A stretch of 64,000 nt of DNA from Duganella sp. SG902 (lineage in GTDB: Bacteria; Pseudomonadota; Gammaproteobacteria; Burkholderiales; Burkholderiaceae_D). Positions 27,072 to 33,518 of the stretch are shown here, piece after piece. Where the stretch lies: assembly GCF_013376005.1 (NCBI RefSeq), contig NZ_JABMJK010000008.1:62001-126000 (forward strand). The letters are read 5' to 3'. The position numbers were made by a program, and so were the translations under genes. How positions within the stretch are numbered: the stretch's first letter is position 1; each line of letters begins with the position of its first letter. A model generated the notes under the pieces. The model had not been told where the DNA came from. It saw only the letters and a program-made list of their open reading frames with translations, and searched no databases.

Positions 27072-27911
27072 ATGAAACTGCACAAATCGTTGATCGCGCT
27101 GGCGCTGGCCGGCATGTCGCTGGTGTCGACGGGCGCTCACGCCCACAAGCCATGGATCCTGCCATCGTCGAGCCAGGTGGAGCCCGGCCGCGACGGCAAC
27201 GCCTGGGTGACGGTGGACGCCGCCATCTCCGAAGGCCTGTTCGATATCGACCACCAGGCGCTGAAGCTCGATGGCATCGACATCACCGGCCCGGACGGCG
27301 CCAAGCTGACCCCGGAGAACGTCGGCAACGGCAAGCTGCGCAACACCTTCGACCTGAAACTGGTCAAGCCCGGCACCTACAAGATCGCGCTGGTGTCGCA
27401 AAGCGTGTTCGGCAGCTACAAGGACAAGGAAGGCAACGTCAAGCGCTTCCGCGGCAGCGAGGAATCGCTGGCCAAGGACGTGCCGGCCGACGCCACCGAG
27501 GTGAAACTGTCGCGCACCGAGAGCCGCCTCGAGACCTTCGTCACCAACGGCGACGCCAGCAAGGAAGTGCTGAAGGCGACGGGCAAGGGCCTGGAGCTGG
27601 TGCCGGTCACCCATCCGACCGAACTGCGCGCGGGCGAGAAGGCCACCTTCCGCTTCCTGCTGGACGGCAAGCCGGCCGCCAACCAGGGCGTGAGCCTGAT
27701 TCCGGGCGGCGTCAAGTATCGCGGCACGCTGGGCGAAATCCGCAAGACCACCGACGCCAACGGCGAACTGACCCTGGTGCTGCCGGCCGCCGGCGCCTAC
27801 ATGGTCAGCAGCAGCTGGCCGGCCGCCGCGCCGCAAGCGCCGGGCCAGCCGCCGCAGATGCCGCCGCGCCGCGCGACCTACGCGGCGGTGGTCGAGATCC
27901 TGCCGGAATAA
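27072..27911 (+). CDS. DUF4198 periplasmic protein
   Basis: This 279-residue exported protein has a signal peptide of about 24 residues (ending GAHA). The mature chain then begins HKPWILPSS. A histidine at the mature N-terminus is typical of DUF4198, a family that includes NikM-like metal-transport components. The C-terminal half (from about residue 180) is a carboxypeptidase-regulatory-like beta sandwich: TELRAGEKATFRFLLDGKPAANQGVSL (in part), DANGELTLVLPAAGAYMVSS. No enzyme residues are apparent. The gene is 15 bases after the DUF2271 gene and 7 before apbE. A metal-binding or envelope scaffold role in the iron operon is inferred. Confidence 0.85.
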   Translation: MKLHKSLIALALAGMSLVSTGAHAHKPWILPSSSQVEPGRDGNAWVTVDAAISEGLFDIDHQALKLDGIDITGPDGAKLTPENVGNGKLRNTFDLKLVKPGTYKIALVSQSVFGSYKDKEGNVKRFRGSEESLAKDVPADATEVKLSRTESRLETFVTNGDASKEVLKATGKGLELVPVTHPTELRAGEKATFRFLLDGKPAANQGVSLIPGGVKYRGTLGEIRKTTDANGELTLVLPAAGAYMVSSSWPAAAPQAPGQPPQMPPRRATYAAVVEILPE

Positions 27912-27918
27912 GGCTGGC

Positions 27919-28929
27919 ATGCGCCGGGTTCTCCTGCCTCACGACATCAGCGACGACCCGGCGCCGGAAGGCGGCGTGATCCGCGAGTACGCCGGCCACA
28001 GCATGGGCACCAGCTGGTCGGTGCGGCTGGTGGCGGCGCCGCATGCCGTCTGCGATCATCTGCGGGACGGGCTGCAGCAGCAGCTCGACTCCATCGTCGA
28101 CGAGATGAGCCACTGGGAGGCCGAGTCCGACCTGGGGCGCTTCAACCGCGCGGCGCCGGACAGCTGGCAGGTGCTGCCGCCGGCGTTCTTCGACGTGCTG
28201 TCCTACGCCATGGAGGTGGCGCGCGCCTCCGGCCGCGCCTACGATCCGTGCGCGGGTTCGCTGGTCAACCTGTGGGGCTTCGGGCCCTACGGGCGGTTTG
28301 ACCAGCCTGATTTCGTGGCGCCGTCCGCCGACGAAATCGCCATCGCGCGATCGCAACTGGCGGCGCGGCCGCTGATCCTGCAGCGCGACGGCCGCCGCGC
28401 GTTGCAGCCGGGCGGCGTGCAGCTGGATTTGTCGGCGGTGGCCAAGGGCTACAGCGTCGACCGGCTGTCCTACTACCTGAAAACGCAGGGCTGCGCGCAC
28501 CACCTGGTGGAAGTCGGCGGCGAGCTGCGCGGCAGCGGCGTCAAGCCGGATGGCCAGCCCTGGTGGGTGATGCTGGAGCAGGTGGCCGGCGCCGAGATGG
28601 ACGAACTGGTGCTGGCGCTGCACGGCCTGGCGGTCGCCACCTCGGGCGACTACCGGCGCTATTTTGAAATGAATGGCCGGCGCTATTCGCACACCATCGA
28701 CCCGCGCAGCGGCATGCCGATCGCCAACGACCTCGCCTCGGTGACCGTGGTGCACGCGCAATGCATGGCGGCCGACGCGTGGTCGACCGCGCTGACCGTG
28801 CTGGGCGCGCGCGACGGCCTGCAACTGGCCGAGCTGCAGGGCCTGGCCGCGCGTTTCGTGGTGCGCCGGGCGGACGGCGGCTGCAGCGAACACCTGAGTA
28901 CCCACCTACGCAACATGCTCGACGAATGA
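27919..28929 (+). CDS. apbE: FAD:protein FMN transferase
   Basis: This 336-residue ApbE-family enzyme moves FMN from FAD onto a Ser/Thr of target proteins. Diagnostic segments are GHSMGTSWSV, LDLSAVAKGYSVDRL, VEVGGELRGSG, ATSGDYRRYFEMNGRRYSHTIDPRSGMPI (in part) and the Mg-binding AADAWSTALTVLG. The N-terminus (MRRVLLPHDISDDPAPEGG) shows no Sec signal or lipobox. Most ApbE proteins are periplasmic lipoproteins, so location is an open question. It overlaps the flavoreductase gene by 4 bases. The DUF2271 protein is the likely substrate. Confidence 0.93.
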   Translation: MRRVLLPHDISDDPAPEGGVIREYAGHSMGTSWSVRLVAAPHAVCDHLRDGLQQQLDSIVDEMSHWEAESDLGRFNRAAPDSWQVLPPAFFDVLSYAMEVARASGRAYDPCAGSLVNLWGFGPYGRFDQPDFVAPSADEIAIARSQLAARPLILQRDGRRALQPGGVQLDLSAVAKGYSVDRLSYYLKTQGCAHHLVEVGGELRGSGVKPDGQPWWVMLEQVAGAEMDELVLALHGLAVATSGDYRRYFEMNGRRYSHTIDPRSGMPIANDLASVTVVHAQCMAADAWSTALTVLGARDGLQLAELQGLAARFVVRRADGGCSEHLSTHLRNMLDE

Positions 28930-30290
28930 TCTGGACCAACGACCCGACCCGATTGATGCTGGTGGCAGGCATGGGCGCGGCCTACGCGCTGGTGTGCCTG
29001 GCGCCCTACCTGCGCGCGCGCCGCAAGCGCCTGGCCGCCGCGCGCGCCAAGGCGGAGGCGGCGGCATCGCCGGGCTGGATCGTCGCCTACGCGAGCCAGA
29101 CCGGCAATGCCGAGGAACTGGCGCGGCAGACCGCCGCCACGCTGAAGCTGGCCGGGATACCGGCGCGGCTGGCGGAATTGTCAGAGCTTGGAGCGGCTGA
29201 TTTGCAGGACGCCGAGCGCATCCTGTTCCTGGTCAGCACCTACGGCGAAGGCGACGCGCCGGACGCGGCGGCGGCGTTCGCCGGCCGCCTGATGACCGCC
29301 TCGCTGCCGCTGCCGCGGCTGCATTACGCGGTGCTGGCGCTGGGCGACAGCGCCTACGCGCAGTTCTGCGGCTTCGGCCGCGCGCTCGACCAGTGGCTGC
29401 AGGCGCAAGGCGCGCAAAGCCTGTTCCCGCGCGTGGAAGTGGATCGCAGCGCCGACCAGGCGATCGGGCAATGGCGCTGGCAACTGAGCCATCTGGCCGG
29501 CACCAGCGACGCGCCGGACTGGGGCGCGCCAGCGTTCGACGCATGGCGCTTGAGCGAGCGCGTGCAGCTGAACGCCGGCAGCGCGGGCGCGCCGATCTAC
29601 CACCTGGAGTTTGAGCCGGTGAATGGCGCGCTGCCGGAATGGCAGTCGGGCGACCTGGCGCAGATCGCCGCGCCGGCCGATCCATCGCGCGCGCGCGACT
29701 ACTCGATCGCCTCGATCCCGGCCGATGGGCGCGTGCACTTGCTGGTGCGCCTGCATACGCACGAGGATGGCAGCCACGGCGTGGTTTCCGGCTGGCTCAC
29801 GCGGCAGGTCGCGCTGGGCGACAGCGTGCAATTGCGCCTGCGCCAGCACAAGCGCTTCCGTCTGGAAGGCAACGCCGAGCGTCCGCTGATCCTGATCGGC
29901 AACGGCAGCGGCATCGCCGGCCTGCGCGGCCACCTGAAGGCGCGCGCGCTGGCGGGGCGGGGGCGCAACTGGTTGCTGTTCGGCGAGCGCAACGCCGCCT
30001 ACGACCATCACTATCGCGCCGAGCTCGAAGGCTGGCGGCGCGACGGCATGCTGGAACGGCTGGACCTGGTGTTCTCGCGCGACCAGGCCGGGCGCCGCTA
30101 CGTGCAGGACCGGCTGGCCGAGCAAGCGGCGCTGGTGCGCGAGTGGGTGGCGCAAGGCGCGGCGATCTACATTTGCGGCAGTCTGGAAGGGATGGCGGGC
30201 GGCGTCGACGCGGCGCTGGCGCAGGCGCTGGGCCGGGAAGCCCTCGACCGACTGGCCGCCGCCGGCCGCTACCGCCGCGACGTCTACTAA
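28926..30290 (+). CDS. Membrane-anchored NADPH flavodoxin/FAD reductase (CysJ-like)
   Basis: This 454-residue diflavin reductase starts with an N-terminal membrane anchor (about 10-28, LMLVAGMGAAYALVCLAPYL). A flavodoxin domain follows: ASQTGNAEELARQTA binds the FMN phosphate, then VSTYGEGDAPD. An FAD domain has RDYSIASIP, and an NADPH domain has LIGNGSGIAGLRG and ends in RYRRDVY. It is shorter than CysJ (about 600) because the connecting domain is reduced. The start is the ATG at 28926 overlapping the apbE stop. It lacks a CysI partner nearby, so sulfite reduction is unlikely. It is placed to feed electrons from NADPH into the PepSY/DUF2271 chain. Confidence 0.87.
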   Translation: MIWTNDPTRLMLVAGMGAAYALVCLAPYLRARRKRLAAARAKAEAAASPGWIVAYASQTGNAEELARQTAATLKLAGIPARLAELSELGAADLQDAERILFLVSTYGEGDAPDAAAAFAGRLMTASLPLPRLHYAVLALGDSAYAQFCGFGRALDQWLQAQGAQSLFPRVEVDRSADQAIGQWRWQLSHLAGTSDAPDWGAPAFDAWRLSERVQLNAGSAGAPIYHLEFEPVNGALPEWQSGDLAQIAAPADPSRARDYSIASIPADGRVHLLVRLHTHEDGSHGVVSGWLTRQVALGDSVQLRLRQHKRFRLEGNAERPLILIGNGSGIAGLRGHLKARALAGRGRNWLLFGERNAAYDHHYRAELEGWRRDGMLERLDLVFSRDQAGRRYVQDRLAEQAALVREWVAQGAAIYICGSLEGMAGGVDAALAQALGREALDRLAAAGRYRRDVY

Positions 30291-30385
30291 AATCCGGGGT
30301 CAGGTCCTCCATTTCTACACGGCCTCAACCGTAGCGGGACGCTACGGTTGAGGCCGTGTAGAAATGGAGGACCTGACCCCGGATT
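30291..30385. repeat. Long perfect inverted-repeat element, copy 2
   Basis: Two 46-base arms (30291-30336 and 30340-30385) pair perfectly around a GGA loop. The outer 31 bases match copy 1 at 18018. The inner stem differs by changes present on both arms, so pairing is kept. It sits exactly between convergent stops: the TAA of the flavoreductase ends at 30290 and the TAA of the DUF2325 gene overlaps the right arm end. The position mirrors copy 1. Confidence 0.9.
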
Positions 30386-31682
30386 AGTCGGCGCTGGCTT
30401 GTTCCAGGCCGCGGGCGAGGCTGGAGATCGATGGGTTGTCGATGAATACGCAGCGCTTGCCGTTGCGCTTGCAGTAGTCTTTCACGCGCCAGTAGGCGCT
30501 GTGGCTGATGCAGCCGGTCTGGCAAATCACCAGGTCGGCCGCCGCCAGGCTCGCTTCGAGCCGGTTGGCGTTGTCCTCCAGCCCGCCATCGTGGTGCGCG
30601 AATTGCGCGCCTTCGCGTTCGATCAGTTCGCGGTAGCTGGCGACGTTGCCGTTGCGGCCGCCCACGCACAGCACGGAACGCTCGCTCAGGCGCAGCGGCA
30701 TTTTCATCACGTGTTCCACCACCTGCCGCGCCTCCTCCTGCACCGGCGCCGGCGCCGCCTGCTGCTCGGCGGCGCGCGCCAGTTCCAGCTTCAATTCGGT
30801 GATCTGGTTGCGCATCGCGCGCTCGCGTTCCTCCATCTGGCTCAGCCGCTCGGCCAGCCTGGCGCGCGATTCGAGGCCCGGGATCGATTCGCGTAATTGC
30901 TCGAGCTCGGTCTTCAGGGAGTCGATCATGCTGTCCTTGCCGACCAGTTGCGCGCGCAGCTGCATCAGCTGGGCGGCGTGCCTTTCCGCGTCGCCGCTTT
31001 TTTCGCTCATCAGGACGGTCGCGCGCTGCTGCGCCTTGGCCAGGTCGTGCGCGAGGCGCTTGTTTTCTTCCAGCGTGGCGTTGAATTTGTTGAGGTCGGC
31101 CCGCACGCACGCCCCGGCCTGGTGCTGCACCATGTGCAGGTCGCGGCACATCTGTTCCTCCAGCTCGGCGGTGCAGCGCGGATGCGTGAGGCCGGCCCAG
31201 AAGGCGCCGGCGACGTCGCCGTTGTGGACGGCCGCGCGCCACAGCTCCGCCACCTGTTCGGTGGTCTTGGCGTTGCGGAAGCGCAGCAGCACGCCGGCGT
31301 AGCGGCGCTCCAGCTCTTTCTGCAGCGCTTCCGACAGGCGGTTGCGCGTGCCGCATTCGGTCACGGCGCCGACGTGCACCTCGTAGTCGTCGGCCACCAC
31401 TTTGCCGTTGGTGACTTTGTCCACCAGCTTGCGCAGCACGCCCAGCGGGAAGCCGACGCCGATCAGCGGGCAATGACAGGCGTGGCCCAGTTCCCACAGG
31501 CGGCGCCGGCGCGACGCCTGCGCCTCCGGCGCTTTGGCCAGCACGTTCAGGACGTTGTTGATGATTGGCTTGATGACTTGCTGTTCAACCGGACGGGCCG
31601 CGCCCGCCGGGCCCGGCGTTGCCGCGGCTGGCGGCATGGCGGCGGCGATGATGGCCGCCAGGGGATCGTGTTTCTCGCACAT
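30384..31682 (-). CDS. DUF2325 domain protein with Cys/His-rich N-terminal region
   Basis: This 432-residue protein is the last gene of the hemP operon. The N-terminal part (1-200) is helical with clustered Cys and His: His67, Cys69, His70, Cys71 (HACHC), Cys110, His167, Cys170, Cys179, His183, His187 and Cys192. A coiled-coil region spans about 195-310. The C-terminal DUF2325 domain (about 330-425) begins SVLCVGGRNGN and ends FIDNPSISSLARGL, with DLVICQTGCISHSAYW between. DUF2325 has no assigned activity. With hemP upstream under a Fur box, the Cys/His cluster suggests iron, haem or Fe-S binding; that is inference. Confidence 0.82.
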   Translation of the reverse strand: MCEKHDPLAAIIAAAMPPAAATPGPAGAARPVEQQVIKPIINNVLNVLAKAPEAQASRRRRLWELGHACHCPLIGVGFPLGVLRKLVDKVTNGKVVADDYEVHVGAVTECGTRNRLSEALQKELERRYAGVLLRFRNAKTTEQVAELWRAAVHNGDVAGAFWAGLTHPRCTAELEEQMCRDLHMVQHQAGACVRADLNKFNATLEENKRLAHDLAKAQQRATVLMSEKSGDAERHAAQLMQLRAQLVGKDSMIDSLKTELEQLRESIPGLESRARLAERLSQMEERERAMRNQITELKLELARAAEQQAAPAPVQEEARQVVEHVMKMPLRLSERSVLCVGGRNGNVASYRELIEREGAQFAHHDGGLEDNANRLEASLAAADLVICQTGCISHSAYWRVKDYCKRNGKRCVFIDNPSISSLARGLEQASAD

Positions 31683-31700
31683 CGCTGGACGCTCCTCCGC

Positions 31701-32033
31701 TCACGCCACCGACGGCGCGGTGCGCGCGCGCGCCATGATGCGGCTGAGGAAGTTGGTTTTTTCCTGTTCGTGCAGGTTGCGCTCCACCTCGTTGGCCCAT
31801 TGCTCGGACAGCTGCTGGCACGTCGCGCTCAGCACCGGCGCCAGCTCGGGCAGGCTGGCCAGCGCTTTCAGGTGGCGCTCGATCACCGAGGCCAGCTTGA
31901 CGCAGCCGCCGGCCGCTTCGCTGCCGGCCGTGTAGTGCGACATCAGGTGCAGCACGGCGGACAGCATGAGTTCGGGATTGTGGCCGCCATGCGATGGGGC
32001 GAGGAAGATCGGGTTGCTATGTTCGATGGCCAT
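31701..32033 (-). CDS. Hypothetical helical protein in hemP operon
   Basis: This is a 110-residue protein that is not recognised. It is predicted to be mainly helical and soluble, with no signal peptide: MAIEHSNPIFLAPSHGGHNPEL, a helix with LMLSAVLHLMSHYTAG, then LASVIERHLKALASLPELAPVL and a charged C-terminal helix NEVERNLHEQEKTNFLSRIM (in part). One cysteine and several histidines occur in the first half. AGGAG lies upstream of the ATG. It is 18 bases before DUF2325 and 94 after hemP, so it is probably co-transcribed under Fur control. A function cannot be named. Confidence 0.75.
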   Translation of the reverse strand: MAIEHSNPIFLAPSHGGHNPELMLSAVLHLMSHYTAGSEAAGGCVKLASVIERHLKALASLPELAPVLSATCQQLSEQWANEVERNLHEQEKTNFLSRIMARARTAPSVA

Positions 32034-32095
32034 CAGACGCTCCTGTGTAAGAGAGAGTACGGCTGGCGGCGTGCTGGCGACTCGGAGGGGAGGGT

Positions 32096-32115
32096 GGGCG
32101 CGCGGCGGCGCGCCC
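32096..32115. other. GC-rich hairpin between hemP and the 110-residue gene
   Basis: GGGCGCGC, a four-base loop and GCGCGCCC form a perfect eight-base stem in the 94-base gap after hemP. No U-run follows on the minus strand. It may set the ratio of hemP to downstream transcript by processing or attenuation, but it may also be a chance GC-rich palindrome. Confidence 0.45.
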
Positions 32116-32127
32116 TTTAACGCACGG

Positions 32128-32325
32128 TTAAGCGGTGAGAATCAGTTTATTGAGTTGCGTGATGCGCAGGCGATAGACGCGGCCGCCGTGCTCGATTTCC
32201 AGCTCGCGGCCGCCCTCCATCAGGCTGGCGCTGCTGACGCGCTTGACGGGCTTGATCGCTTGCGCGGCGGCGGCGACTGGGTGGGCAGCGATGGCGGGCG
32301 GCATGGCGGGGGGGGTGGTGATCAT
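32128..32325 (-). CDS. hemP: HemP-family haemin uptake protein
   Basis: This is a 65-residue HemP protein with the family core SLMEGGRELEIEHGGRVYRLRITQLNKLILTA (shown in part). The RLR and KLIL elements are the strongest marks. HemP (HmuP) proteins are small regulators or accessories for haem-receptor expression. Two in-frame starts exist. The ATG at 32325 is preferred because GGAG lies nine bases upstream. The ATG at 32340 directly abuts the Fur box and has no ribosome site. The gene leads a three-gene minus-strand operon and lacks an adjacent TonB receptor here. The Ala/Pro-rich N-terminus is poorly conserved. Confidence 0.88.
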   Translation of the reverse strand: MITTPPAMPPAIAAHPVAAAAQAIKPVKRVSSASLMEGGRELEIEHGGRVYRLRITQLNKLILTA

Positions 32326-32340
32326 CGTCTGGTTCTCCAT

Positions 32341-32361
32341 AAATAAGAATGATTCGTATTT
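32341..32361. promoter_or_regulatory. Fur box upstream of hemP
   Basis: AAATAAGAATGATTCGTATTT is a degenerate inverted repeat of the form AAAT-N2-GAAT-N-ATTC-N2-ATTT. That is the common Fur-box layout before hemP in Burkholderiales. It lies 15 bases before the chosen ATG and about 6.5 kb from the stronger Fur box at 25828. It predicts iron repression of hemP and the two genes after it. Confidence 0.75.
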
Positions 32362-32433
32362 GCATTCATTATTGTGGAAGCCGCGCCGGAATGCAAGCCT
32401 TTTTCAGTTATAAATTCATTAAAAAACCTCATT

Positions 32434-32461
32434 AAAAAAACGGCCCGGTCGAAACCGGGCC
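32434..32461 (-). terminator. Intrinsic terminator of the FNR-type gene
   Basis: Read on the minus strand, GGCCCGGT-TTCG-ACCGGGCC forms an eight-base GC-rich stem with a stable TTCG tetraloop, followed by a run of T (the A-run at 32434-32440). It lies about 60 bases after the fnr-type stop at 32524. It also separates that gene from the hemP unit. Confidence 0.9.
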
Positions 32462-32502
32462 CAAGGCTGGGTGATACGGGAGGTAGTACTGGAACGCTAC
32501 AA

Positions 32503-32529
32503 GTGCTACGGGTGCTACGGGTGCTACAG
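32503..32529 (+). repeat. Three tandem 9-base repeats
   Basis: GTGCTACGG, GTGCTACGG and GTGCTACAG follow each other with a period of nine, preceded by a degenerate unit. The array covers the stop codon and early 3' untranslated region of the FNR-type gene, before its terminator. It looks like a small slipped-strand repeat. Confidence 0.75.
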
Positions 32530-33375
32530 GGCCGCCAGCAACTGGCCGGACGGTACGGTGGCGGCGCCCTTGCCGCGCGACGCCGGCTTGCCGCGCGTGC
32601 GCGAGGGCGGCAGGCGGCGCAGGGTTTTCAGGGCTTCCGGATCCTTGATGCCGATGGTGCGCTGGTCGACGCTGATCAGGCCGATCTCGTTGAAGGCCGA
32701 CAGCGTGCGGCTCACGGTCTCCAGCGTCAGCCCCAGGTAGCTGCCGATCTCGTGGCGCGTCATGCGCAGGTTGAACAGCTTGCTGGAGTAGCCCATCTGC
32801 GAGAAGCGCTCCGCCAGCGCCACCAGGAAGCGCGCCACGCGCGCCTCGGCGCTGAGCGCGCCCAGCATGCCGATCATGGCTTGCTCGCGCACCAGCTCGC
32901 GGCTCATCACGCCGTACATCATGTTCTCCAGCTCCAGGTGCACGCGCCCCAGCGCGGTCAGCTTCTTGAACGGCAGCAGGATCAGGTCGCAGTCCGACAG
33001 CGCCACCGCCTCCGACGAGTAGTGGCGGGTGTGGATGCCGTCCACGCCCAGCATGTCGCCCTTCATCGGAAAGCTCAGCACCTGCTCGTTGCCGTACTCG
33101 TCGATCAGCACCGTCTTGAGGAAGCCGGAGTTGACGATGTACAGGGTGTCGAACGGCTGGCCGATGGTGTGGATGCGCTGGCCGGTCTTGAATTGCACGT
33201 GCTGGAACAGCAGCTCCTCGTTGGCCATGGAGTTGGCGGCCGGGATGTGCAGGAGGTCGCAGACTTCCTTGAGGTTCGACCAGAGCCGCCCCTGACGCTG
33301 GCGGCCGGCTTCCATCGACGACGATTGCAGCGTCGTCGCGGCCGGACGAATTTCAGTCGTTTGCGTAGACAGCAT
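32524..33375 (-). CDS. CRP/FNR-family transcription regulator
   Basis: This 283-residue regulator has a cyclic-nucleotide-type beta barrel (about 45-150), a dimer helix, and a helix-turn-helix. The recognition helix is LTLETVSRTL; its E-x-x-S-R pattern is FNR-type and predicts TTGAT-N4-ATCAA sites. Only Cys39 and Cys129 remain of the residues that in E. coli FNR hold the oxygen-sensing 4Fe-4S cluster, so a cluster is unlikely. An extension after residue 255 is basic (PSRTRGKPASRGKG). It lies downstream of a NarL-type regulator and a universal stress gene, the latter with a perfect FNR box. Confidence 0.9.
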   Translation of the reverse strand: MLSTQTTEIRPAATTLQSSSMEAGRQRQGRLWSNLKEVCDLLHIPAANSMANEELLFQHVQFKTGQRIHTIGQPFDTLYIVNSGFLKTVLIDEYGNEQVLSFPMKGDMLGVDGIHTRHYSSEAVALSDCDLILLPFKKLTALGRVHLELENMMYGVMSRELVREQAMIGMLGALSAEARVARFLVALAERFSQMGYSSKLFNLRMTRHEIGSYLGLTLETVSRTLSAFNEIGLISVDQRTIGIKDPEALKTLRRLPPSRTRGKPASRGKGAATVPSGQLLAAL

Positions 33376-33465
33376 GGTGATCTCTCCTGTGGGCTAGGTG
33401 CTGTGCGGTATGGTTTCAGTATGCCAACACAGGGGGGAGATAGATATCAGCAACGGCTGAATGTG

Positions 33466-33506
33466 GACGTAGGAGTCCCACCGGTGAATGTAGGAGTACT
33501 CCTACG
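33466..33506 (-). promoter_or_regulatory. TCCTAC repeats and palindrome upstream of the FNR-type gene
   Basis: On the minus strand TCCTACATTC and TCCTACGTCC lie 21 bases apart. On the plus strand GTAGGAGTACTCCTAC (33490-33505) is a perfect 16-base palindrome built from two head-to-head copies of the same core. The core is shared with the KGG stress gene leader (24722-24753). LuxR-family regulators often use such heptamers, and a NarL-type regulator gene ends 13 bases away. Confidence 0.5.
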
Positions 33507-33518
33507 CCAGAGCCCGCC

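Noticed and set aside
28926..30290. The flavoreductase as CysJ of sulfite reductase.
   Set aside because: It is about 145 residues shorter, has a membrane anchor, and no cysI is nearby; the Fur-box operon context differs.
18018..30385. The two long hairpins as insertion-sequence ends.
   Set aside because: Each is a single self-paired unit, with no transposase or flanking target duplication seen. A passive element moved in trans remains possible.
32128..32340. hemP starting at the ATG at 32340.
   Set aside because: That ATG abuts the Fur box and has no ribosome site; the ATG at 32325 has GGAG at good spacing.
32503..32529. The tandem 9-mers as a CRISPR array.
   Set aside because: Units are only nine bases, contiguous with no spacers, and no cas genes are present.
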